NCBI GenBank assembly: GCA_964398215.1
Contig: CAYNNP010000006.1
Span: 1-64,000 of the forward strand
Direction: 5' to 3'
Origin: CAYNNP01 sp964398215
Lineage (GTDB): Bacteria > Planctomycetota > Planctomycetia > Pirellulales > Pirellulaceae
DNA length: 64,000 nt
Positions 37,495-46,155 of the stretch are shown piece after piece; position 1 is the first letter of the stretch; each line of letters opens with the position of its first letter. The notes beneath the pieces are model-generated. The model had not been told where the DNA came from and made no database searches. It was given only the letters and a program-made list of their open reading frames with translations. The translations under genes and the position numbers were made by a program.

Positions 37495-38799
37495 TCACGT
37501 GACCAATTCCGGAATGATACCAGTGCTGTGACTGAAGGTGTCGATAGGCACATCGGCTTGCTGCATCAAGGTCAGCCAATAGTTGGCAAGAGGCGTGTCT
37601 TCGTTTGGCAGGATGATATGCTGGCCCCGTTTGATGTCCTTCGCGGCACCACCGGACACAATTGCCGGCAAGTTCTTCAGTTCGTGGCCGGAACGTAGGT
37701 TCGTTCCGTAACTGACGATGCAGTTATCGAACAATCGACTGCCATCGATGTCTTTCGCTTCCTTGAGTCGATCAAGGAAATGGGCCAACAGCGCGGAGCA
37801 TTTTTTATCGCGCTCGCGGGATGCAAGAATCCGCGGTTGCGAAAACCCATAGTGGCTTAGTGAGTGTGCTTTCAGAGTCATGCCCATCCCGGCTAGCAAA
37901 GAACAAACCGGCTGACGATAGGAAACCACGCGGGTCGCATCGGTCTGCAGCGCGATGATGATCATGTCGTACATCAATTTGATCGCCTGTTCTCCGGTCA
38001 GCCCCTCGTCAGGTGCTTCAAACGGAGCCTGTTGTTTTGGGATGTCGGCCCATTTTGCTTGACGCTCCAAGCCTTTTTCGACTTGCCGGATCCCAGTGAA
38101 ATACTCATTCAGCTTCTCCTGGTCACCTTTGCTCAACCTGCGTTTCATGCTGCCGCCGTTGATCCTGACAAGATCCAGGATGCTCTGCTTTTTCTTTAGC
38201 CGAGAATCCAGTGCGGCGCGCGAGTCGTTGGGATTGGCAAATAATGTGTAGAACAAATCCAGCGGCTTGTTGATCCCCGGAATGGGATTTCCAGATGCGT
38301 CCCAGGAAAGTGACAACCCCGCGCCATGGCCAGAATTTTGTCCACCATCTGGTTCTTTTGCGGAAAGCGTAAGCGATGCGTACCGGGTCTCCTGTCCAAT
38401 GTTCTGAGCGATGACCTGATCACATGAGATGGAATTGTGAAACCGCTTGCCCGGCGTGCCGGCCACATTGGCTCCGGTCAGGTAGGAAACACTTCCGCCA
38501 TGTGGATCGCTCGCGCCAAGGTTGGTCAGGTTGGACACCATGGTGATGTCGTCCTGATGCCGCTTCATCGGCATCAAACCCTCAGTCAAACCGATCTCGG
38601 AAAAGCGGCCTGCTTTTTGAGGATAAAAAGTATCCTTGGTAAAGCCGAATCCGCCACCAAGAAAAACGACACGTTTCGGCGGAGTCGAATTTGTGGACTG
38701 TGCATTAGCAAAGGATTCCAGAAACGGAATCGCCATCACCGAGCCACCCAAACGTAGAAATGATCGGCGGGATTGTGAATCGGTATAAATAGGGTTCAT
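37495..38799 (-). CDS. DUF1552 protein with Tat signal
   Basis: A 434-residue exported protein. The N-terminus SRRSFLRLGG (9-18) followed by a hydrophobic stretch is a twin-arginine signal, implying export in folded form. The body matches DUF1552 (KRVVFLGGGFGFTKDTFYP, SDPHGGSVSYLTG, DNCIVSYGTNLRSGHELKNLP). The family is encoded next to DUF1592/1588 cytochrome-type proteins in planctomycetes and relatives, as here; the biochemical role is unknown. The start is ATG at 38799; an apparent extension runs into the assembly gap and is not credible. The next gene begins about 45 bases after its stop. Confidence 0.88.
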   Translation of the reverse strand: MNPIYTDSQSRRSFLRLGGSVMAIPFLESFANAQSTNSTPPKRVVFLGGGFGFTKDTFYPQKAGRFSEIGLTEGLMPMKRHQDDITMVSNLTNLGASDPHGGSVSYLTGANVAGTPGKRFHNSISCDQVIAQNIGQETRYASLTLSAKEPDGGQNSGHGAGLSLSWDASGNPIPGINKPLDLFYTLFANPNDSRAALDSRLKKKQSILDLVRINGGSMKRRLSKGDQEKLNEYFTGIRQVEKGLERQAKWADIPKQQAPFEAPDEGLTGEQAIKLMYDMIIIALQTDATRVVSYRQPVCSLLAGMGMTLKAHSLSHYGFSQPRILASRERDKKCSALLAHFLDRLKEAKDIDGSRLFDNCIVSYGTNLRSGHELKNLPAIVSGGAAKDIKRGQHIILPNEDTPLANYWLTLMQQADVPIDTFSHSTGIIPELVT

Positions 38800-39085
38800 G
38801 GGTGTATTATCTACTGAATCGTGCGCAGCTTCAATGATCTTGGTGCCGTTTCTCTCGGCGAGTCTGCAGGCCTGGCAGCTCTTTTTTAACCGCGGATGGA
38901 CGCTGATNNNNNNNNNNNNNNNNNNNNNNNNNNNNNNNNNNNNNNNNNNNNNNNNNNNNNNNNNNNNNNNNNNNNNNNNNNNNNNNNNNNNNNNNNNNNN
39001 NNNNNNNAACGCGGATACCGGAACGGGCTTTTCATCCGCGTCCATCTGACTTCCGACATGGCGCCTTTATCGCCAAACTCTGCGT
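38800..39085. other. Intergenic region with an assembly gap and short dispersed repeats
   Basis: It contains exactly 100 Ns (38908-39007), a conventional scaffold gap of unknown true length. The left flank carries CCGCGGATGGACGCTGAT and the right flank ACGCGGAT and, inverted, CATCCGCGTCCATCTGAC. These GCGGAT/ACGC words belong to an intergenic repeat type common in planctomycete genomes, which probably caused the assembly break. Sequence is missing here, so a small gene cannot be excluded. Confidence 0.85.
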
Positions 39086-41119
39086 TCACTCGCCATTGTT
39101 TTCAAGCGGCTTCTTATTATCGGGAATGGTGGACAATTTGCCTGCGTCAGGAGTGAAGTCCCACGCTATCGTTTTCGCTCCTAACTTGTCCAAGAACGCG
39201 CCTGACGAAAACGCAAGAAACAGGCTTTGATCACCCGTTTGATTTCGGTGCTTGGCATACAGGGCTTTCATCTGTGGAAGCAACGATTCTGCCTTTGGCC
39301 CCAACAGTTCGATCGCTCGGCAAGCCTGCAGACTACTCCACCAATTCTTGAGCCCCGTATCGCTTATCAAGCTTGCGAGTGCGCGTTGACGGTACTTCGG
39401 CGAGGATGCAGCCAACCATGACGCGGCTTCGATACGGACAGCGGCGGAAATGTCACTTAAATGCTCTGCGACTAAATCGTGAAGCATACGATCGTCAGCG
39501 AAATCGACCCTCATGGCTACAATTGCCCAGTAGCGTTCTGCAGCGCCAGAACTGTTTAACAATTTAGCGCACGTGTCTCGGTTCTTGGTCCCGACCACGT
39601 CAGCGGCTGCCCATGCTGAATCGAGATCAGGTGCGTGATTCGTTTTTCCGATCACGATATCTCGTATCGGTGCACTTTCGGTACGAACGGTGTCACGCAT
39701 CACGGATTCAGGCAAGGCGCCTACGTCTAGGTTCTCGCTGCGTTTTTGACGATAGACCCTACGAAGATTTCCGAGCGCTGATTGCTGCTTCGGTGTCAGC
39801 GGACCAGCTAGCAGGTTGACGATGTTTTCAGGATCGTTGGAGCAATCGTAGAATTCCTCGACCGGTTTGCTGGGACCAGCATACGCTCGCTGTGCAGCGG
39901 TAAGACTATCAAGATCGTTCGTTGCTGAACGGCTGATCTCGTTACGGATCGCACCTAAGTCCGAAAAAACGCTGGGCTGGTTATAAGACAAATGAGGCAT
40001 ATAGTTTCGGATGTAAAGAAAACGCTTGTCGCGTACCGACCTCGCCATTTCCATCACCTCATCGACTCGATCCCGCGTGCCATAGATTGTCTTTCTTTCA
40101 GATTCCGAGTTTGGCCCCAAGAAGGGAATTCCCTGCATGTACCCAGGTATCGACTGGTTAGCCAAGTTCAATATCGTGGCCGGAACGTCGACGAAACTGA
40201 CAAGCCGATCGAGCCGAGTGCCCGGAGCAGCCGGTGCGAGATGCTGGAACTTCGGCGGGAAACGAACCATCAGCGCGACGCGCATTCCCGAATCGAGTAG
40301 AAGGCGTTTGTGCCGTGGCAGACCGGAACCATGATCAGAATAAAAGAACACGATCGTGTCGTCGGCAAGTCCGTCGCTTTCCAGCTGATCGAGGATCTGC
40401 CGGACATTTTGATCCATCACAGAAACACAATCGTAGTATCGAGCGATGGTTTTTCGGACGATGGGAGTATCTGGATAATAAGGCGGCAGCGGGACGTCTT
40501 GCGGATTGGCAATCAGCTGTTCAGACAAACGCGATTGAACGTGATGTTGAAATGCAGAATATGGCCAGACCATCGTCCGTGACTGGTGGGTCGTCATGTC
40601 ATTGAAAACGGCAAAGAAAGGTTGCCCAGGCTTCCGACCGTTCCAATGCGCCTCGCTTGACGAGACATCCCACGACTCCTGAATGAGCCGCTCGCTTTCG
40701 GCGCAGTTGTAATCCGTTTTGACGTTGTTGGAGGTGTAGTAGCCTGCACTTCGCAGAAAAGACGGAAAGCCTTTCACGCCGCTAGGCAAGTTGTTCGAGG
40801 ATCGCATCTGGTGAGTCCCCATACTGGCGTTGTACATCCCAGTGATGAGTGTCGACCGCGACGGCGAGCACACCGGAGAAACCGCGAACGCGTTGGTGTA
40901 AAGCACGCTTTCAATGGCCAACGCATCAATCGTTGGCGTGTTTGCAAACTTGTCTCCATAGCATCCAAGCGTTGGACTCATGTCTTCAACGGTGATCCAG
41001 AGGATATTCGGCAAAGCAACATGTTTGTTTTTGAGATCGTCCCTTTGTCCAAACGAACAACTGCAAGAGCACAGAACGAAGACGATGCAAGCGATTAGAT
41101 TCTTGAATGCAATTTGCAA
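39086..41119 (-). CDS. Secreted sulfatase with C-terminal HEAT-like repeats
   Basis: About 677 residues, exported by an N-terminal signal (QIAFKNLIACIVFVLCSCS). ITVEDMSPTLGCYGD is the first metal site, and C84-SPSR is an intact formylglycine motif in VCSPSRSTLITG; FFYSDHGSGLP completes the active site. After about residue 480 the chain turns into helical HEAT-like repeats (DISAAVRIEAASWLAASS, SLQACRAIELLG), a fusion seen in planctomycete sulfatases and perhaps used for protein or glycan contacts. TTG at 41119 is chosen because GAGG lies five bases upstream and the signal peptide begins there; ATG at 41164 would place a charged extension before the signal. Confidence 0.88.
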   Translation of the reverse strand: MQIAFKNLIACIVFVLCSCSCSFGQRDDLKNKHVALPNILWITVEDMSPTLGCYGDKFANTPTIDALAIESVLYTNAFAVSPVCSPSRSTLITGMYNASMGTHQMRSSNNLPSGVKGFPSFLRSAGYYTSNNVKTDYNCAESERLIQESWDVSSSEAHWNGRKPGQPFFAVFNDMTTHQSRTMVWPYSAFQHHVQSRLSEQLIANPQDVPLPPYYPDTPIVRKTIARYYDCVSVMDQNVRQILDQLESDGLADDTIVFFYSDHGSGLPRHKRLLLDSGMRVALMVRFPPKFQHLAPAAPGTRLDRLVSFVDVPATILNLANQSIPGYMQGIPFLGPNSESERKTIYGTRDRVDEVMEMARSVRDKRFLYIRNYMPHLSYNQPSVFSDLGAIRNEISRSATNDLDSLTAAQRAYAGPSKPVEEFYDCSNDPENIVNLLAGPLTPKQQSALGNLRRVYRQKRSENLDVGALPESVMRDTVRTESAPIRDIVIGKTNHAPDLDSAWAAADVVGTKNRDTCAKLLNSSGAAERYWAIVAMRVDFADDRMLHDLVAEHLSDISAAVRIEAASWLAASSPKYRQRALASLISDTGLKNWWSSLQACRAIELLGPKAESLLPQMKALYAKHRNQTGDQSLFLAFSSGAFLDKLGAKTIAWDFTPDAGKLSTIPDNKKPLENNGE

Positions 41120-41207
41120 GTCAACCTCGCGATGGTAGTTTTTGTGTTCAAAACTGCACGCCATGATAACCCAGCGCACCAAAGACCTTGGGCTTTGCTA
41201 CGTGCAT

Positions 41208-41242
41208 AAAAAATCCCCACTCAACTTTGTTGAACGGGGATT
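41208..41242 (-). terminator. Intrinsic terminator after rplQ
   Basis: On the minus strand AATCCCC pairs with GGGGATT, continued after two mismatches by TTCAAC-type pairing, with a short AAA loop, and is followed by six Ts. It sits about 50 bases after the rplQ stop and should end the rpsM-rpsK-rpoA-rplQ transcript. Confidence 0.85.
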
Positions 41243-41288
41243 CAAATTTCGTTACTGCAGATCAGAACACACCAAGTGGTGTGTGATC

Positions 41289-41960
41289 TTACTCTTTGTC
41301 GTCTTCGGTTGTTTCTGCTTCTGCCTTTGGCTCTGCTTCTGCTTTTGGTTCTTCATCAGCAGGAGCGTCAGCGGACGACGATGTTTCTTCAGGGGCCGCG
41401 TCATCAAAAGAAGGCTTCGCAGCTTTCCGTTTTACACGATCATTTTTGCCGACGAATTCCAATATGGCGCGTTCTCCGGCGTCGCCCAAACGAGGCGTGG
41501 CAAGTCGCATGATGCGTGTGTACCCACCAGGTCGGTCCACGAATCGCTCCGCGATGGTATCGAACAAGATGCCAGCGGCTTCTTTGTCACCAATCAATTG
41601 AACGACGCGGCGCCGAGCGGCAACAACTGGAGCGCGAGCGGCTGCCCACTTTTGCCAGTCATCACTCTTGCGCCACTTGCGGTATTCTTCACTACCTCGG
41701 GAAGCTGAAGACTCGTACTTCTTGGCTTCTTCGGCGGATGGAATCGATTTCTTGGCGATCGTGATGCACTTTTCAACCAGAGGACGAACCTCTTTGGCTT
41801 TGTGCAGAGTAGTCGTAATTCGGCCAGGTACCTTGGGAGCATTTTCGTCCAAGCTTGCATCGCGTTCGGTTAGGAACAACGCGCTTGCAAGGTTCTTCAA
41901 AAGAGCTTTACGGTGACTTGGGCTGCGGCCGAGGGTACGGCCTTTTCGTCGGTGTCGCAT
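41289..41960 (-). CDS. rplQ: 50S ribosomal protein L17, expanded
   Basis: Large-subunit protein near the peptide exit tunnel. MRHRRKGRTLGRSPSHRKALLKNL and RPGGYTRIMRL are the L17 hallmarks. At 223 residues it is far longer than the usual 115-130: there is an insert after the first block (ERDASLDENAPKVPG), a charged insert of about 38 residues in the middle (PSAEEAKKYESS onward), and an acidic A/E-rich tail of about 40 residues. It follows rpoA after 83 bases, as in the bacterial alpha operon, and is followed by a good terminator. Confidence 0.95.
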   Translation of the reverse strand: MRHRRKGRTLGRSPSHRKALLKNLASALFLTERDASLDENAPKVPGRITTTLHKAKEVRPLVEKCITIAKKSIPSAEEAKKYESSASRGSEEYRKWRKSDDWQKWAAARAPVVAARRRVVQLIGDKEAAGILFDTIAERFVDRPGGYTRIMRLATPRLGDAGERAILEFVGKNDRVKRKAAKPSFDDAAPEETSSSADAPADEEPKAEAEPKAEAETTEDDKE

Positions 41961-42043
41961 GGCGGAAAATCCGTCAGTCGTTTATCAGTAAGTAAAAATC
42001 GCTGGCTTGAGTGGCAAGCCAGCGTTGATGTTGAAATGTTTTT

Positions 42044-43033
42044 CTAGAACATTGGCTGGGCAGGAACTCGCATGCCCAGGTGAAGTCCATACTGCGATAG
42101 TTTTTCGCGGACTTCGTTTAACGTTGTATCGCCAAAATTGCGAACTTCCAGCAAGGCGTCTTCGGTGCGTTGCACCAAGTCTCGAACCGTGATGATCGTT
42201 TCGCTTTCCAGGCAATTCATTGCCCGAACTGACAAACGCAATTCGGTCAACTGCATATTCAGCTTGGCTTCGAGTTGGGCTTCTGGCGAACCAGCACCAC
42301 CACGAGCAGCAGAGAAAATGCTTGGGCCAAGCTCGCGATATTGAACAAACGGGTTCAAGTGCTTTCGCAGGATCTTGGCCGATTCGACAAGTGCCAATTC
42401 TGGATTGACTGAACCATCGGTCCAGATTTCCAAGTTCAGTTTGTCGTAGTTTGTCTTTTGACCAACACGAGTCTCTTCGACATCGTAGCGAACGCGTGTG
42501 ATCGGGGAGAACACTGCATCGACAGGAATGATTCCAATCTCGTGATCGACGCTACTGTGTTCGGTGCAAGGAACGTAGCCTCGACCGTTCTCGACGACCA
42601 TTTCCATCATGAATGGAGTGTCGTCGGTCAAGGTCGCAAGTACGTGTTCCTTGTTAATGATCTCGACATCTTGGTCAGTCTGCACGTCGCCACCGGTGAT
42701 GACACCGCTTTGCGTGCGTTCAACGGTAATCACGCGGGTCGCTTCGCTGTGGTTTCTGACCACGAGGCTTTTGACGTTCAAGACAATCTCGGTGACATCC
42801 TCAAGGACACCCGGAATTGTTGTGAACTCGTGCTGCGCACCTCGGATTTTGATTTGAGTGACAGCACTGCCCATCAAACTGCTCAGCAGAACACGTCGCA
42901 GGCTATTGCCAACGCTTGTTCCGAAGCCTCGCTCAAAAGGCTCAGCCGAAAATTTCCCGTAGGTATCGCTTAAACTATTGCGATCTACTTCTAAAGAACT
43001 TGGCAGTTCCATGCCGCGCCAACGAATGTGCAT
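42044..43033 (-). CDS. rpoA: DNA-directed RNA polymerase subunit alpha
   Basis: 329 residues, the usual length. The N-terminal domain (dimerisation, beta/beta' binding) has FERGFGTSVGNSLRRVLLSSLMGSAVTQIKI; the C-terminal domain (about 250-329) has the DNA- and activator-contact helix-hairpin-helix region ETIITVRDLVQRTEDALLEVRNFGDTTLNEVREKL. The N-terminus MHIRWRGMELP is the planctomycete form. It sits between rpsK (79 bases upstream) and rplQ, but rpsD, which normally lies before rpoA in many bacteria, is missing from the cluster. Confidence 0.97.
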   Translation of the reverse strand: MHIRWRGMELPSSLEVDRNSLSDTYGKFSAEPFERGFGTSVGNSLRRVLLSSLMGSAVTQIKIRGAQHEFTTIPGVLEDVTEIVLNVKSLVVRNHSEATRVITVERTQSGVITGGDVQTDQDVEIINKEHVLATLTDDTPFMMEMVVENGRGYVPCTEHSSVDHEIGIIPVDAVFSPITRVRYDVEETRVGQKTNYDKLNLEIWTDGSVNPELALVESAKILRKHLNPFVQYRELGPSIFSAARGGAGSPEAQLEAKLNMQLTELRLSVRAMNCLESETIITVRDLVQRTEDALLEVRNFGDTTLNEVREKLSQYGLHLGMRVPAQPMF

Positions 43034-43112
43034 CGTCAGTAAGCCTCGAAATCTGGGTACAGAGGTGGAAAATGTACGATTGGGTGGACGAAAACAATTC
43101 GCCCACAGCTAC

Positions 43113-43496
43113 TTAGACACGTCGCTTCTTACGAGGACGGCATCCGTTGTGTGGAATAGGTGTGACGTCTTCGATCAACTTCACATTCAGGCCAGCGGAC
43201 TGAAGTGCGGTGATTGCGCTTTCACGTCCTGAGCCGGGCCCTTTGACGCGAACTTCGACATCACGCATGCCAAACTTGGTCGCTTTTTCGGCAGCTTGTT
43301 GGGCTGCACATTGACCAGCGAATGGTGTGCTTTTGCGACTGCCTTTAAAACCACTGGTGCCAGCACTTGCCCAGCAAAGCGTATCGCCTTTCTGGTCAGT
43401 GATTGTCACCGTTGTGTTGTTGAATGTCGCGTGGACATGAGCAATGCCATTGGAAACATTGCGTCGAGCTCGTTTCTTTTTATTTGTCTTTGCCAC
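43113..43496 (-). CDS. rpsK: 30S ribosomal protein S11
   Basis: Small-subunit platform protein. The 127 residues contain GIAHVHATFNNTTVTITDQKG, GFKGSRKSTPFAGQCAA, VKGPGSGRESAITAL and the closing TPIPHNGCRPRKKRRV, all S11 signatures. The start is GTG at 43496 with AGAGAGA upstream. The gap to rpsM is 89 bases, unusually wide for this operon. Confidence 0.97.
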   Translation of the reverse strand: MAKTNKKKRARRNVSNGIAHVHATFNNTTVTITDQKGDTLCWASAGTSGFKGSRKSTPFAGQCAAQQAAEKATKFGMRDVEVRVKGPGSGRESAITALQSAGLNVKLIEDVTPIPHNGCRPRKKRRV

Positions 43497-43585
43497 TGCA
43501 AAGTCTCTCTCGGTATACGTTTTGTTTTTTTCGTTAAGTAAACGGGTGCAAGCGCTGACACAATTCGTTCAGCTGGAACCCAAAA

Positions 43586-43969
43586 TTAACGCAAGTCCTT
43601 GACGCCCTTCTTACCAGCAACCGTTTTCTTGGGGCCTTTTCGGGTGCGAGCATTTGTCTTTGTTCGCTGACCACGGCAAGGTAAACCCAAACGGTGCCGG
43701 AATCCGCGGTAGCATTTCACTTCGCGAAGTCGGCTGATGTTTTGCGTCGTCTGACGGCGCAGTGGACCTTCGACGGTGTAATCCCGCTCAAGAAGGGCTG
43801 CGATACGAACCACGTCCTCATCCGACACTTCGCCGGCAGAGACGGAAGGATCGATGTTCAATTTCTCACAGACTTCACGGGCTGTATGTAGCCCAACGCC
43901 GTACAAATATGTCAGCGAGTATTGAATCTGTTTGTTATTAGGGACATCAACGCCCATCAAACGGGGCAT
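43586..43969 (-). CDS. rpsM: 30S ribosomal protein S13
   Basis: Head protein of the small subunit that contacts tRNA and the large subunit. The 127-residue sequence has IQYSLTYLYGVGLHTAREVCEKL, LREVKCYRGFRHRLGLPCRGQRTKTNARTRKGPKK and the basic C-terminus. CAGGAG lies seven bases before the ATG. It is the first gene of the cluster and has its own probable promoter upstream. No rpmJ, infA or secY precedes it; the neighbour is folA, so the cluster is detached from the main ribosomal operons. Confidence 0.97.
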   Translation of the reverse strand: MPRLMGVDVPNNKQIQYSLTYLYGVGLHTAREVCEKLNIDPSVSAGEVSDEDVVRIAALLERDYTVEGPLRRQTTQNISRLREVKCYRGFRHRLGLPCRGQRTKTNARTRKGPKKTVAGKKGVKDLR

Positions 43970-44070
43970 AGTGGAACTCCTGGAAAATTTTGTCTTTACG
44001 CCGTCAAAGCAATGCAGAAGCTTGATTCTGGACGATCAAATCGCGCAATTACTCCGTGCAAGAATCCCGG

Positions 44071-44100
44071 AATATAGCGTCTGGCCCCCTTTTTGCTCAA
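44071..44100 (-). promoter_or_regulatory. Promoter for the rpsM-rpsK-rpoA-rplQ operon
   Basis: On the minus strand TTGAGC, 18 bases, then TATATT (44076-44071), a close sigma-70-type match placed just after the folA stop. It predicts a leader of roughly 95 bases before rpsM, long enough for autoregulation by a ribosomal protein. Confidence 0.5.
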
Positions 44101-44120
44101 TGGGCACTTTCAACCATTTT

Positions 44121-44621
44121 CTAATGTTTTCGGCGCTTCATCCGAAAGAATTCCGTCGGCACATCATCTGCCCTTGATGCAGGAATTCGGGAAAGTGCTT
44201 CCACCCGAAAGTCCTCGATGTCCAGATTGAGCTCCGTATCGCCTGCGACATTGCTCCAGACACGTGTTAGCCAAAGATGCTCGCATTGTGGCATCAAGAG
44301 TTGGTAGATTTGCGCACCACCTACAACAAAGGCAGAATCGCTCCCCGTCAAGGCAACGGCGGATTCAGGCGTATGGGCAACGTCCACCCCATCGGCCTGC
44401 CAGTTTTGGTTGCGGGTGATGACGATGGTTCGCCGTCCTGGCAACGGTTTTCCGATCGATTCATAGGTCTTGCGGCCCATCAATAATGCACCACCCATGG
44501 TCAGACGTTTAAATCGTCGCAGGTCCTGACTGAGCCTCCATGGCATGTCGCCATCATTGCCTATGACCCCTTCAGGCGTCATTGCCACGATGGCCGTCAA
44601 TGGCTTGCTGATTTTACTCAC
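44121..44621 (-). CDS. folA: Dihydrofolate reductase
   Basis: Regenerates tetrahydrofolate with NADPH after the thymidylate synthase reaction. The 166-residue protein has LTAIVAMTPEGVIGNDGDMPWRLSQDLRRFKRLTMG, MGRKTYESIGKPLPGRRTIV and the VVGGAQIYQLLMP nucleotide loop, all typical. The start is GTG at 44621, four bases after the thyA stop, so the two consecutive pathway enzymes are co-translated. The longer frame to 44672 lies inside thyA. Confidence 0.93.
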   Translation of the reverse strand: MSKISKPLTAIVAMTPEGVIGNDGDMPWRLSQDLRRFKRLTMGGALLMGRKTYESIGKPLPGRRTIVITRNQNWQADGVDVAHTPESAVALTGSDSAFVVGGAQIYQLLMPQCEHLWLTRVWSNVAGDTELNLDIEDFRVEALSRIPASRADDVPTEFFRMKRRKH

Positions 44622-44625
44622 CTGC

Positions 44626-45420
44626 CTAGACCGCCACTGATGCTTTGATGGCAGGATGCGGTTCGTAACCAACCAGCTGAATGTCTTCGTATTGAAAACC
44701 GTCGATTGATTCCGGTGAAGAACTCAGCGTCAGAATCGGCATCGGCTTAGGCTCACGAGCGAGTTGCAGCTTGGCTTGCTCAAAATGGTTCTTGTAGAGG
44801 TGCACGTCGCCAAACGTATGCACAAAGTCACCCGGTTGAAGCCCAGTGACTTTCGCCATCATCATGGTCAACAACGCGTAACTTGCAATGTTGAACGGGA
44901 CCCCCAAGAACATGTCTGCACTGCGTTGATACAGCTGGCACGAAAGTCGTCCATCGGAAACGTAAAACTGAAACAGTGCATGGCAAGGCGGAAGCGCCAT
45001 GTGTTCGACATCCGCAACATTCCAGGCTGACACAATCAGTCGCCGCGAAAGTGGATTGTTTCTGATTTCATTCTGAACCCATGCGATTTGGTCGATCGTT
45101 TTTCCATCTGGTGTCGGCCAGCTGCGCCATTGGTGACCGTAGACGGGACCAAGCTCACCGTTTTCATCTGCCCATTCGTCCCAGATGCTGACCCCGTTTT
45201 CTTTCAGCCATCCAATGTTGGTTTCACCACGCAAAAACCATAACAGTTCATAAAAGATCGACCGCACGTGCAGCTTCTTGGTGGTCAGGAGCGGAAAGCC
45301 CTTGCTGAGATCAAAACGCAGTTGCCGGCCAAACAGCCCGCGCGTCCCGACACCAGTACGGTCATCGCGGTCGATGCCGCTTTGAAGGACTTCGTCTAAC
45401 AAACGGAGGTATTGAAGCAT
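44626..45420 (-). CDS. thyA: Thymidylate synthase
   Basis: Makes dTMP from dUMP with methylene-tetrahydrofolate. Starting at ATG 45420 the protein has 264 residues, the same as the E. coli enzyme. DDRTGVGTRGLFGRQLRFDL, ELLWFLRGETNI, the catalytic cysteine in ALPPCHALFQFYV and QRSADMFLGVPFNIASYALL are all intact. folA follows after four bases and the methyltransferase gene precedes it by 60 bases. Confidence 0.96.
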   Translation of the reverse strand: MLQYLRLLDEVLQSGIDRDDRTGVGTRGLFGRQLRFDLSKGFPLLTTKKLHVRSIFYELLWFLRGETNIGWLKENGVSIWDEWADENGELGPVYGHQWRSWPTPDGKTIDQIAWVQNEIRNNPLSRRLIVSAWNVADVEHMALPPCHALFQFYVSDGRLSCQLYQRSADMFLGVPFNIASYALLTMMMAKVTGLQPGDFVHTFGDVHLYKNHFEQAKLQLAREPKPMPILTLSSSPESIDGFQYEDIQLVGYEPHPAIKASVAV

Positions 45421-45480
45421 AGGAACCCGCGCATCCAACTCAGGGTCGAAAAGTGCCAGCGATTTTCGCCGAAAACATGT

Positions 45481-46155
45481 TTACGATTCGGCGGGAGACG
45501 CCCAATCAATTGTCCAATGTCGATCGCTTGACATTTGAACGTGATTACCAGAAATGCCAAGACCCCCAACTAGCTCTTGGACTTCTGCTAGCGTCAAACT
45601 CGCATGCAACGACTGTCGAAATAACTGCTGTGCAAATTCAGATTCGCCACCAGTGTACTGGGCTACAAGCCGTTCGACGTCTGCTTCGGAATCGGGCCGC
45701 GCAAGATCACGGACGAACAATCTTCCGCCTGGTCGCAAAATCCTAACCGCACCCTGCAATGCACTTGTGGAATCAGCCAAGTGGTGGACAAGGCTGTTGG
45801 ATATAACGGTGTCGGCCAAGTCGTCAGCGTACTCATGCATATCCTTGGCGTCGGAGTGCTCCAAGAACACACGATCGATCACATTTCCCATGTCGATCTC
45901 TCGCTTGGCCAATTCCAGCATTTCGACCGAGCTATCGATTCCGATTACTTGGAATTCTGGGTTCTGTTGGGCCAAGAGAATAGCGATCGCTGCCGGCCCA
46001 CAACCAAGATCAATGACTTGGGGGCCAACACTGCCACCAGCGATCAGGTCATCAACGAACTGCTGGTTAACGACAGAGTGATCCATCGATTCGTATTCAA
46101 AGGCTTCGTCGAAAGTGTCCATCGACTCGGGCTCAAGTGTTCTTTGCAGTTTCAA
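45481..46155 (-). CDS. Class I SAM-dependent methyltransferase
   Basis: 224 residues with motif I VIDLGCGPAAIAILLA, motif II IGIDSSVEMLELA and the later VISNSLVHHL and ILRPGGRLFVRDL blocks. The acceptor is unknown. The opening RTLEPESMDTFDEAFEYESMDHSVVNQQFV matches the start I recall for planctomycete and cyanobacterial relatives, so TTG at 46155 is preferred to ATG at 46122, although its ribosome site is poor. It lies upstream of thyA-folA on the same strand; a role in one-carbon metabolism would be only a guess. Confidence 0.85.
   Translation of the reverse strand: MKLQRTLEPESMDTFDEAFEYESMDHSVVNQQFVDDLIAGGSVGPQVIDLGCGPAAIAILLAQQNPEFQVIGIDSSVEMLELAKREIDMGNVIDRVFLEHSDAKDMHEYADDLADTVISNSLVHHLADSTSALQGAVRILRPGGRLFVRDLARPDSEADVERLVAQYTGGESEFAQQLFRQSLHASLTLAEVQELVGGLGISGNHVQMSSDRHWTIDWASPAES

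Noticed and set aside
38886..39156. Reading frames running through the N-filled gap
   Set aside because: They depend on unknown bases and have no real coding support.
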